The position numbers and the translations under genes were made by a program. Under the pieces are notes generated by a model. It was given only the letters and a program-made list of their open reading frames with translations, was not told the DNA's origin and searched no databases. A stretch of DNA of 49,417 bases. Source: Meiothermus granaticius NBRC 107808 (GTDB lineage: Bacteria; Deinococcota; Deinococci; Deinococcales; Thermaceae). Location: contig NZ_QWLB01000027.1 in assembly GCF_003574355.1 (NCBI RefSeq), positions 1 through 49,417 on the forward strand. The letters run 5' to 3'. Positions 32,509 through 39,235 of this stretch are shown piece by piece (position 1 is the first letter of the stretch; each line of letters opens with the position of its first letter).

Positions 32509-33654
32509 ATGAAAATCGTCTGTATAGTGCTTGACTCGGTGGGGCTGGGCTACTTGCCGGATGCCATGGATTTCGGCGACGAGGGCGCCGATACCCTGGA
32601 CCATACCGTGCTTAAGACCGGGCTCGAGCTGCCCCACCTATCCGCCTTGGGCTTGGGAAATGTCCCTGGGGTGAGCACCCTTCCCCTGGCCGAGCACCCC
32701 AAAGCGGCCTTTGGCCGGATGCGGGAGGTCAACCCCGGTAAAGACACCTCTACCGGGCACTGGGAGTTTGTGGGGATTCACCTCCATCACGCTTTCCAGG
32801 TTTTCCCGCAAGGCTACCCTCAGGAGTTCCTGGAGGCCTATGTCCAGCGCATCGGGGTGGGGGGCTGGCTGCTCAACCGGCCTTACTCCGGCACCGAGGC
32901 CATCCGCGACTATGGCGAGGAGCATCTGCGCACCGGGTTCCCCATCGTCTACACCTCAGCGGACTCGGTGTTCCAGGTGGCTGCACACACCGGAAAGGTT
33001 CCGCTCGAGACCCTCTATGACTGGTGCAAGGTGGCAAGGGAGATGCTCATCGGCCCCTTAGCTTGCGCTAGGGTCATTGCCCGCCCCTTCGAGGGTGAGC
33101 CCGGCAGCTTCTACCGGCGCGAGGATCTGCGCCACGATTACGCGCTCGAGCCCCCCCGCAATGTTCTGGACGTAATTAAGGAGGGGGGGTTGGAAGTGGT
33201 GGGGGTGGGCAAAATCCCGGATGTGTACGCCCACCGCGGCTTTACCCGCGAGGTCAAATCCGGGAGCAACCCCGAAGGGATTGAAAGGACGCTCGAGCTG
33301 ATGCGGGAAGCCTTCAGTGGGCTGGTCTTCACCAACCTGGTAGATTTCGATGCCAAGTATGGTCACCGCCGCAATGCCGAAGGCTACGCCCAGGCTCTGG
33401 CGGAGTTTGACTCGAGGCTGCCCGAGCTCTTGGCCGCGCTCGGCCCTGAGGATTATCTATTCATCATCTCCGACCATGGCAATGACCCCACCTACCGCGG
33501 CACCGACCACACCCGGGAATACGGGATGCTGTTGGTGGTCGGGCCGGGGATGGCGGGGCGAAATTTGGGCACGAGGGCCACCTTCGCCGATCTGGCCGCA
33601 ACCTGGGCCCAGCGCTTCGGTCTGAACTGGGACGGGCCGGGGACGGCAATCTAG
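32509..33654 (+). CDS. deoB: Phosphopentomutase
   Basis: A 381-residue metal-dependent mutase of the alkaline-phosphatase superfamily, normal length. Metal-binding [14 protein letters not shown] at the N-terminus, the phospho-acceptor threonine region [11 protein letters not shown] (about residues 77-87), and the late [20 protein letters not shown] (about 323-342) are diagnostic. It interconverts (deoxy)ribose 1- and 5-phosphates in nucleoside salvage. It stands alone here; no other deo gene is near. Confidence 0.95.
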   Translation: MKIVCIVLDSVGLGYLPDAMDFGDEGADTLDHTVLKTGLELPHLSALGLGNVPGVSTLPLAEHPKAAFGRMREVNPGKDTSTGHWEFVGIHLHHAFQVFPQGYPQEFLEAYVQRIGVGGWLLNRPYSGTEAIRDYGEEHLRTGFPIVYTSADSVFQVAAHTGKVPLETLYDWCKVAREMLIGPLACARVIARPFEGEPGSFYRREDLRHDYALEPPRNVLDVIKEGGLEVVGVGKIPDVYAHRGFTREVKSGSNPEGIERTLELMREAFSGLVFTNLVDFDAKYGHRRNAEGYAQALAEFDSRLPELLAALGPEDYLFIISDHGNDPTYRGTDHTREYGMLLVVGPGMAGRNLGTRATFADLAATWAQRFGLNWDGPGTAI

Positions 33655-33779
33655 ACCCGTGGATCCATTGGTCTGTAGGGGTTGGAGGGGCGAGGGTTCT
33701 CCTCCCTATGCCCGCTGCTCACCTGCCCAATGAGCTTCACCTCGGAAAGAAGGCGAGCCCCAGGTCTCGAGAGCGCAGT

Positions 33780-33809
33780 TTGACTTCGCAGTGAATATGA
33801 TGATATCGT
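33780..33809 (+). promoter_or_regulatory. Promoter of the dinB-like pseudogene
   Basis: TTGACT (33780-33785), 18-base spacer, TATCGT (33804-33809). This is one of the few promoters in the window with a good -35. It is overlapped by an inverted repeat. Confidence 0.55.
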
Positions 33810-33833
33810 AACTAAACTCGTGATTACTGTATC
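33802..33833. promoter_or_regulatory. Operator-like inverted repeat before the dinB-like gene
   Basis: GATA-NN-GTAA, 12 bases, TTAC-NN-TATC: a 32-base dyad that covers the -10 box and the expected transcript start. A repressor binding here would block RNA polymerase. The regulator is unknown. Confidence 0.45.
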
Positions 33834-33848
33834 AACGAAGGGAGTTTT

Positions 33849-34376
33849 ATGGCGGAAGCAGCCAACAAGACCCTGATCGAGGCCCTGCTGGACTCTTATA
33901 ACCGCAATAACATCATCCTGCTCAACCTGCTTCACGCCCTGCCCGAGGGGGGCCTGGAGGCCAAGGCAATGGAGGGCAGCCCGTCGGTCGCGGCGATGTT
34001 TTCCCATATCCACCAGACCCGGCTGTTTTGGCTCACCTAAACCGCCCCCGAGGCTGGCAAAAACCTAACCCCACTCTTCCGCAAAGAGGGAGATGGCTGG
34101 ACCCCCGAGCGTGACGCTCAGCGTATCGAAGACGGGCTGCAGAAAAGCGCCCAAGCGGTGTGTGAGGCAGTGAAAAACCACATAGAAACGGGCCAGCCCA
34201 TGAAGGGCGAGCACGCCAGCTACGACCACCCGGTTTTGTTCCTCCAGCACATGCTCTGGCACGAGGGCTACCGCTTCGGGCAGATGAAGCTGGCGCTCAA
34301 GGCCGCTGGGCAGGTGTGGAGCGATGAGGAAGAGGAGAAGTTGGTCTGGGGCTTGTGGCGCGTGGAGGTGTGGTAG
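33849..34376 (+). pseudogene. DinB/YfiT-type protein interrupted by one in-frame TAA
   Basis: Read through the TAA at 34038-34040, the frame gives one continuous DinB-family protein of about 175 residues; stopped there, only 63 residues remain. Both halves are in the same frame and both are needed: the first has SHIHQTRLFWL with the first metal histidine, the second has HPVLFLQHMLWHEGYRFGQMKLAL with the others. DinB proteins are four-helix metal enzymes or thiol transferases. One base change (such as GAA or CAA to TAA) explains the break, so it is a recent nonsense mutation, a sequencing error or read-through. Promoter and ribosome site (AGGGAG) are intact. Confidence 0.8.
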
Positions 34377-34380
34377 GCCC

Positions 34381-34689
34381 ATGAGCCTCGAGTTCAGCGG
34401 CAAAATCTGGGAGTGGCGCGGCCCTGCGCCATTCTACTTCGTCACCGTTCCCGAGGAGCACAGCCGGGCCATCAAAAACGCTGAGCGGTTCGTGACTTAT
34501 GGCTGGGGCATGATCCCAGTAAAGGTACGCATCGGCAAGACCGAGTGGAAGACCTCGCTGTGGCCCAAGGACGGCAGCTACGTCGTACCGCTCAAGGACA
34601 GGGTGCGCAAGGCCGAGGGCCTGGGCGAAGGCGATACGGTCACGGTGCGGCTCGAGCTTAGCCCTGGACGCTCTAGCCAAGCGGATTAG
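34381..34689 (+). CDS. DUF1905 family protein
   Basis: A 102-residue DUF1905 protein. The pattern FSGKIWEWRGPAPFYFVTVPEE, then YGWGMIPVKVRIGKTEWKTSLWPKDGSYVVPLKDRVRKAEGLGEGD (recognisable in pieces such as GWGMIPV and SLWPKDGSYVVPLK) is diagnostic. The fold is a small beta barrel; function unknown. It follows the broken dinB gene by 4 bases and was probably cotranscribed with it; GTAGG before the ATG is a weak ribosome site, so the upstream stop may reduce its translation. Confidence 0.88.
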   Translation: MSLEFSGKIWEWRGPAPFYFVTVPEEHSRAIKNAERFVTYGWGMIPVKVRIGKTEWKTSLWPKDGSYVVPLKDRVRKAEGLGEGDTVTVRLELSPGRSSQAD

Positions 34690-34704
34690 GCTCGAGCCTC
34701 GCTT

Positions 34705-35853
34705 TCATGATTTCGGGCCGAGTTGGGGCAATTCGGCCTCGAGGGTGGCGGCTTTCTGGCCCTTGAGCGCCGCCTTCACCTGTCTCACACGCTCATCCAG
34801 GTTACCGTGCAGCACTGTGTACACGACCCCCCGGCAGTCCAGATCATGCAGCACCAACCCCTGCATTCGGGAGCGCCAGACTGCATTATCCCGCCAGCCG
34901 TCCTGCTCGAACGGGATGTCATCGGCGCAGACGAAGACATGATGGTAACGATCTTTGCAGGCGTTCGCTAATTGGTGCAGCTCAGCCCTTGCGGTCTGAT
35001 GGTAGTAGTAGCTGAAGAATAGCGTCGTAATCGCGTTAGTGTCCACGAAAAGGTAAGGCTGACCTTCGATAGAACCGCGCTCCTTGTGCTGCCAGGCTTT
35101 GACCCGTGCAGAGTCCTCGAGCCTCCGGTGCTCTCTTGCGATGTGGACATAATCCTCGAGGCGCATCACCCCACCGTTTCTCTCGTACACCTCGCGCCCG
35201 TATTCCGCAACGAACTCCGTAGAAAACTCTTCGGCCATCCGCTGGGTCAGGGTGGATTTACCGGTGGATTCCGCGCCCAGGAAGACGACTTTTTTCACCG
35301 GGTCGAGTTGGTGCAACAAGTGGCGGTGGATGCTCGAGCCCACCAGGGTTTCCAGCTCCCCGAGCAGATGCGGATTCATCCACGTTCCACCGTCCACATC
35401 GGGCTTTGCGCCCTCTGCCAAACCACGCAAGAGTTCACGCACTCGAGTCCCCGAAATCGGAAACCGCTTGCGCTCGGGGTCCACAGGGACGTGCTTCGCA
35501 CCGATGTGCCGGGCGAACCCCTCGCCGTAGGCTTCGCTGGAATATACACGGTCTGCACGGATGTGGTGAAGCTCGAGCCACCCCTTCACGAACTCGCGCT
35601 GGGTGAAGTCGTCTGCGGCGTCCGGGGGCGGGTTTTCCGGCACGTAGATTTTTGCACTGGGATAGAGTTCCCGAATCCAGGCCGCGCGGCGCTCGGTGGG
35701 CATCTCGGGGAAGTCGGGGTTGGCGTAGACCAGGACGATTAGCTGGTCAATGTTCTCGTCCTCGAGCGCGGTTTCGATCAAAAGCTGATGGCCCTTATGC
35801 GGCGGCGCGAACTTCCCCACGATGAGCCCGGTTCTACGGCGGTCAGGCCCCAT
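34705..35853 (-). CDS. nadR: Bifunctional NMN adenylyltransferase / ribosylnicotinamide kinase (NadR, no HTH)
   Basis: A 382-residue protein with two domains. Residues 9-150 are a nucleotidyltransferase: HKGH at 19-22 in GKFAPPHKGHQ and ISGTRVRE at about 133-140. Residues about 185-360 are a P-loop nicotinamide riboside kinase: GAESTGKST at 193-201, then VAEYGREV and DTNAITT. The DNA-binding N-terminus of E. coli NadR is absent, so it is purely enzymatic: NR to NMN to NAD. It overlaps the pnuC transporter by 11 bases. Regulation is left to NrtR upstream. Confidence 0.92.
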   Translation of the reverse strand: MGPDRRRTGLIVGKFAPPHKGHQLLIETALEDENIDQLIVLVYANPDFPEMPTERRAAWIRELYPSAKIYVPENPPPDAADDFTQREFVKGWLELHHIRADRVYSSEAYGEGFARHIGAKHVPVDPERKRFPISGTRVRELLRGLAEGAKPDVDGGTWMNPHLLGELETLVGSSIHRHLLHQLDPVKKVVFLGAESTGKSTLTQRMAEEFSTEFVAEYGREVYERNGGVMRLEDYVHIAREHRRLEDSARVKAWQHKERGSIEGQPYLFVDTNAITTLFFSYYYHQTARAELHQLANACKDRYHHVFVCADDIPFEQDGWRDNAVWRSRMQGLVLHDLDCRGVVYTVLHGNLDERVRQVKAALKGQKAATLEAELPQLGPKS

Positions 35854-36448
35854 AAGTCGCCCCCGCCAACACGGAGGATTTCTGTTCCTGCCTGCGCCAA
35901 TCGAGCCAACCCCATACGCTCAACCCCGCCAATACGAACTGCAACCCAAACTGCGCGTAAAGCCCCAAGTGCCAGAAATACACCGCCTGCACCGCGTTCA
36001 CGAGTATCCACACCGGCCAGCTCCAGACCCACTTACGCGTGGTGGCGAAGTTGGCGACCAGCGCCAGCGAGACCGCCACGAACTGCACCCAGTTCCAGCG
36101 CTGCGCGAAGTCGGTGACGGCCACGGTGTAGCCAGAAATGGCGAGCGAGGCCAGCCAGGTCACGCTGTACCACAAGGGCTCGTTGAAGCGGATCTGGCCC
36201 GCGTCCCGCTGTCGCTCCAGGTACCACAGGTACAGCCCATGAACCCCGAAAATCAGGTACGTGACCTGCAATCCTGCCAGCATCCACTGGCCCCCGGCCA
36301 TAAAGAGCAGAAAGTAGGGCAAGAGCGAGAGGTTCGACCAGTGCCAGTAGGCCAGGCGCTTGCGAAAGAGAAACAGCAGCGAGACCACCAGGCATGCTGA
36401 GCCCGACCAGTCGAAAACCCATCCAGGAATGTTGTTGAAGAGGTTCAT
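35843..36448 (-). CDS. pnuC: Nicotinamide riboside transporter PnuC
   Basis: A 201-residue membrane protein with about seven hydrophobic helices. Family features are the WxxxxxSLxLxxxxKRLAYWHWSNLS region near residue 25-40, GLYLWYLERQR and VWSWPVWILVNAVQAVYFWHLGLY. PnuC moves nicotinamide riboside inward by facilitated diffusion, with trapping by phosphorylation; the kinase is the next gene. Its ribosome site is AAGGT. It is preceded by a truncated NADAR-like reading frame. Confidence 0.9.
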   Translation of the reverse strand: MNLFNNIPGWVFDWSGSACLVVSLLFLFRKRLAYWHWSNLSLLPYFLLFMAGGQWMLAGLQVTYLIFGVHGLYLWYLERQRDAGQIRFNEPLWYSVTWLASLAISGYTVAVTDFAQRWNWVQFVAVSLALVANFATTRKWVWSWPVWILVNAVQAVYFWHLGLYAQFGLQFVLAGLSVWGWLDWRRQEQKSSVLAGATYGA

Positions 36449-36451
36449 CGC

Positions 36452-36538
36452 TTACCTTCTTGGGGCGCACTGCTGGAAAGGTATTTTGGAAAAGCAGCCG
36501 TAGGGTTCTTCTTTGGCGCTGTGAAAGTAGATGGGCAT
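36452..36538 (-). pseudogene. N-terminal remnant of a NADAR (YbiA/RibX-like) gene
   Basis: A 28-codon frame between nrtR and pnuC, starting 2 bases after the nrtR stop with an excellent ribosome site (AGAGGTGA). It reads MPIYFHSAKEEPYGCFSK and then ends in unrelated residues before TAA. The first 17 residues resemble the start of NADAR N-glycosidases (I-x-F-x-S...EPYGxFSN). That family acts on ADP-ribosyl or riboflavin-pathway glycosides and is linked with NAD metabolism, which fits the operon. The rest of the domain (about 130 residues) is missing, so this looks like the stump left by a deletion. A short coupling peptide is the alternative. Confidence 0.5.
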
Positions 36539-36540
36539 GT

Positions 36541-37227
36541 TCACCTCTTGAAGACGTAGAGTTCTGCTGGGCGGAAATCGGTACCGGTCTCGAGTTCCCC
36601 CGTCGGGCGCAGCATTCCCGAGACCAGCATCTTGCGGCGGAACGAGTCCTTGTTGAGCCTGCGCCCCAGAATCGCCTCATGGACCTCCTGCAAGCCGCGC
36701 AACGTGAACCGCTCCGGCAGCAGCTCGAAACCGATGGGGACGTACTCGAGCTTCCCTCGGATTCTCGAGAGCGCCATCTCCAAAATCTCGGCGTGGTCGA
36801 AAGCCAACTGGGGAACTTTGCCGACCTCGAAAAAAACGCTGTCCTGGGCCAGTTTCCCGATTTTGCTCGCCTCGACCAGCGCGTAATATGCCACGCTGAG
36901 GACGCGGGTGCGGGGGTCGCGCTCCGGTGCGCCGAAGGTGTAGAGCTGCTCGAGATAAACTCCTTCCAGCCCGCCCTTCTCGCAGAGCACCCGCGCCGCC
37001 GCCGCGTCCAGCGACTCCCGCATCCCTACGAAGCCCCCCGGCAGGCTCCAGAAGCCCCTAAAAGGGTATTCAGCCCGCTTGACCAGCAGCACCTCGAGCC
37101 GCCCCTCACGCAAGGTCAAGATCACCACGTCCACCGTGACCGAGGGCCGCTCGAACTGAGTAACATCGTAGGTATCGAGGAATTTGCGCTCTTCTTTGGG
37201 GATTTTGCGGGGGCTCGAGGGCTTCAC
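36541..37227 (-). CDS. nrtR: NAD metabolism regulator NrtR (Nudix-like domain plus winged helix)
   Basis: A 228-residue protein: a Nudix-like domain (about 25-160) followed by a winged helix (about 160-228, FTLRGLQEVHEAILGRRLNKDSFRRKM). The architecture is that of NrtR repressors. The Nudix box is degenerate: GGFVGMRESLDAAAARVLCEKGG has Val where the RE glutamate and Cys where an EE glutamate are expected, so it probably binds ADP-ribose without hydrolysing pyrophosphate well. GTG start with AGAGGT upstream. Its own promoter overlaps a palindrome, suggesting autoregulation of nrtR-pnuC-nadR. Confidence 0.9.
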   Translation of the reverse strand: MKPSSPRKIPKEERKFLDTYDVTQFERPSVTVDVVILTLREGRLEVLLVKRAEYPFRGFWSLPGGFVGMRESLDAAAARVLCEKGGLEGVYLEQLYTFGAPERDPRTRVLSVAYYALVEASKIGKLAQDSVFFEVGKVPQLAFDHAEILEMALSRIRGKLEYVPIGFELLPERFTLRGLQEVHEAILGRRLNKDSFRRKMLVSGMLRPTGELETGTDFRPAELYVFKR

Positions 37228-37236
37228 AATGACCTC

Positions 37237-37272
37237 TTATCTACATCAAGCATATATGCATATAGCAGATAA
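37237..37272. promoter_or_regulatory. Candidate NrtR operator
   Basis: Nested dyads cover the nrtR promoter: TTATCT ... AGATAA at the ends (37237-37242, 37267-37272), and in the middle two overlapping perfect palindromes, GCATATATGC (37250-37259) and ATATGCATAT (37254-37263). They lie on the -10 box and spacer. Confidence 0.6.
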
Positions 37273-37277
37273 GTCAA
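37249..37277 (-). promoter_or_regulatory. nrtR promoter
   Basis: On the minus strand TTGACT (37272-37277), a 17-base spacer and TATGCT (37249-37254). The transcript would start about 15 bases before the GTG start and include AGAGGT. Confidence 0.65.
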
Positions 37278-37319
37278 TCTTACACAGTTCAGGCTTACAG
37301 CCCGGCCATCTGCCCTTGC

Positions 37320-37325
37320 TACCAT
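37320..37325 (+). promoter_or_regulatory. -10 box for the CYTH gene (leaderless type)
   Basis: TACCAT, six bases before the ATG at 37332. Confidence 0.45.
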
Positions 37326-37331
37326 AGGCCA

Positions 37332-37796
37332 ATGGGAACCGAGACCGAGCGCAAGTTTCTGGTCGTCTCCGACGGCTGGAAGGCGGGGGCGGTGGGCACC
37401 CGCTATCGCCAGGGATACCTTTCCTTCCAACCCGCCGTACGGGTGCGCATCGCAGGGGACCAAGGCTACCTGACCATCAAAGGCCCGCCGCAGGGGATGT
37501 CCCGCCCAGAATTCGAGTATCCCATTCCCTTGGAGGATGCCCTTCTGCTGCTGGAAACGCTGTGTCACAAGCCGCTGATTGAGAAAACCCGCTACCGGGT
37601 ACCCTATGGCGGGCACATCTGGGAGGTGGACGTGTTCGAGGGGGAGAACCGGGGGTTGGTGGTAGCAGAGCTCGAGCTGCCGAGCGAGCAAACCCCCGCC
37701 TGCTGGCCCGACTGGGTGGGAGCGGAGGTCAGCGATGACCCGCGCTACGCCAACGCCAGCCTGGTTCAGCATCCCTATTCGGAATGGGGCCCGTAG
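37332..37796 (+). CDS. CYTH domain phosphatase/cyclase
   Basis: A 154-residue single CYTH domain. The N-terminal ExExK motif (Glu4, Glu6, Lys8 in ETERKF) and the later acidic/basic strand residues (YRQGYLS, VRVRI, YLTIKG, EKTRYRV, WEVDVFEG, VAELELPSE) line the triphosphate tunnel. Bacterial single-domain members are mostly inorganic triphosphatases or thiamine-triphosphatase-like; some are class IV adenylate cyclases. Which one this is cannot be told. It lies 31 bases before the vWA gene on the same strand, so it may belong to the kinase/phosphatase operon. Confidence 0.88.
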   Translation: MGTETERKFLVVSDGWKAGAVGTRYRQGYLSFQPAVRVRIAGDQGYLTIKGPPQGMSRPEFEYPIPLEDALLLLETLCHKPLIEKTRYRVPYGGHIWEVDVFEGENRGLVVAELELPSEQTPACWPDWVGAEVSDDPRYANASLVQHPYSEWGP

Positions 37797-37827
37797 CCTG
37801 TTCCGTTCTGCTACCCTGAGTCTGGCT

Positions 37828-38496
37828 ATGAACCCCATTTTCGAGGGCAACGAGTTCGCTGAAAATCCGGAACCTCGGGCGTTATGCGTATTGGTGTTGG
37901 ATACCTCAGGCTCGATGTCCGGTCCCCCCATTGCAGAGCTGAATGCAGGGCTTCAGCGCTTCAAAAGCGACCTGGAACGCAGCCCGCTGGCCGCTAAGCG
38001 GGTCGAGCCGGTGGTGGTCACCTTTGGTGGGGGGGTGCGGGTGGAGTCTCCCCCCGCCACAGTGGAGCACTTCACCCCACCCAGCCTGCGGGCGAGCGGG
38101 AACACCCCACTGGGGGCGGCGCTGAACACCGCGCTCGAGCTTGTGGCCCAGCGCAAGGAGGAATACCGCGCAGCCGGGGTGAGTTACTATCGCCCTTGGG
38201 TTTTTGTCTTTAGCGATGGGGAGCCCAACGACGCCTGGCAAGAGGCCGCTGACCGGCTGGCCGCCGAGGAGGAGCGCAAGGGCCTGGTGGTGTTTGCCGT
38301 AGGGGTAGAGGGGGCTAACTTCGACGTGCTGCGCAACGTTGCCCGCAAAAATGCCCCCGTGCGGCTTAAGGACGTGGAGCACTTCGCCGAGATGTTCCGC
38401 TGGCTTTCCAACAGTCTGCAACAGGTCAGCAGCAGCCGGGTGGGCGAGCAACTGCGGCTCGAGCCACCCAAAGGCTGGGGGGTTATCGAGAGTTGA
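37828..38496 (+). CDS. vWA domain protein, TerY-like
   Basis: A 222-residue cytosolic protein made of one von Willebrand A domain. The metal site (MIDAS) is complete: DTSGS (Asp25, Ser27, Ser29), Thr in GNTPLG (about 95) and Asp in FSDGEPND (about 131). It resembles the TerY-type vWA proteins found beside tellurite-resistance genes. The TACCCT box at 37812-37817 could give it its own promoter. It overlaps the phosphatase gene by 4 bases (TTGA). It would act as metal-dependent adaptor between the phosphatase and kinase (family knowledge plus inference). Confidence 0.88.
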   Translation: MNPIFEGNEFAENPEPRALCVLVLDTSGSMSGPPIAELNAGLQRFKSDLERSPLAAKRVEPVVVTFGGGVRVESPPATVEHFTPPSLRASGNTPLGAALNTALELVAQRKEEYRAAGVSYYRPWVFVFSDGEPNDAWQEAADRLAAEEERKGLVVFAVGVEGANFDVLRNVARKNAPVRLKDVEHFAEMFRWLSNSLQQVSSSRVGEQLRLEPPKGWGVIES

Positions 38497-39233
38497 AGGG
38501 CTGGCGGGTGGTGGGGGCCTCGGTGGAGGGGAGCCGCCACCGGGCAGCCGGCCTCGGCTGCGGCGATGCCCACGGCTGGGTTCAAGCCGAGGGGTGGCTG
38601 GGGTTGGCGGTAGCCGATGGCGCGGGCTCGGCCCAGTTGGGCGCCAGGGGTGCGCGTTTGGCGATACAGGCCGCTCTGGGGGTGCTGGAGGAGGACCTAA
38701 GCGAGCCCCTTGGCAACGGGGAAGGGCTGCTGCAGGGCGCAATGGAGGCCGCCCGGCGGCGGCTCGAGGCGGAAGCCTTAGAGCACCAATGCCCCCTGCC
38801 GGAGTTCGCCACCACCCTGCTCCTGGCACTACTCACCCCCCATGGCTTGACCACCGCACAGATCGGGGATGGGGCCATCGTCGCGCGACAGGAAGGAGTT
38901 TGGCGGCGCCTGGGTGAGGCCCACAAAGGCGAACATGCCAACGAAACCCTATTCTTGAGCACCTGCGATTCGCTTCGCCACCTTTCGCTGCACACCGAAC
39001 CGGCCTCCGGGCTCGAGGCCTTGGTTCTGCTCACCGATGGGCTCGAGCCGCTGGCCTTTGACCTGGGCCGGGCCCAACCCCATCCACCTTTTTTCGAAGC
39101 CCTTTACCGCTTCATCCACCGCGACCAAGAGCCCATACTCCTCCAAGCGCAGCTACGCGGCGAGCTGTGTTCTCAAGCCATCGAGGCCCGTACCGATGAC
39201 GACAAAACCCTGCTGATCGCCGTTCCCTACTGA
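38493..39233 (+). CDS. PP2C-type serine/threonine phosphatase
   Basis: A 246-residue PPM phosphatase. The metal-binding aspartates are visible: AVADGAGSA (about residue 41), QIGDGAIVA (about 127), LLTDGLEPL (about 182) and the final DDDKTLLIAV. It begins with TTG overlapping the vWA stop (TTGA). It is of the compact PP2C_2 type found in vWA-PP2C-kinase triads. It would reverse phosphorylation by the kinase encoded 2 bases downstream. Confidence 0.85.
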   Translation: MKGWRVVGASVEGSRHRAAGLGCGDAHGWVQAEGWLGLAVADGAGSAQLGARGARLAIQAALGVLEEDLSEPLGNGEGLLQGAMEAARRRLEAEALEHQCPLPEFATTLLLALLTPHGLTTAQIGDGAIVARQEGVWRRLGEAHKGEHANETLFLSTCDSLRHLSLHTEPASGLEALVLLTDGLEPLAFDLGRAQPHPPFFEALYRFIHRDQEPILLQAQLRGELCSQAIEARTDDDKTLLIAVPY

Positions 39234-39235
39234 AC

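Noticed and set aside
33651-34013. 120-codon minus-strand frame over the start of the dinB-like gene
   Set aside because: It covers the promoter and operator of the plus-strand gene and shows no motif.
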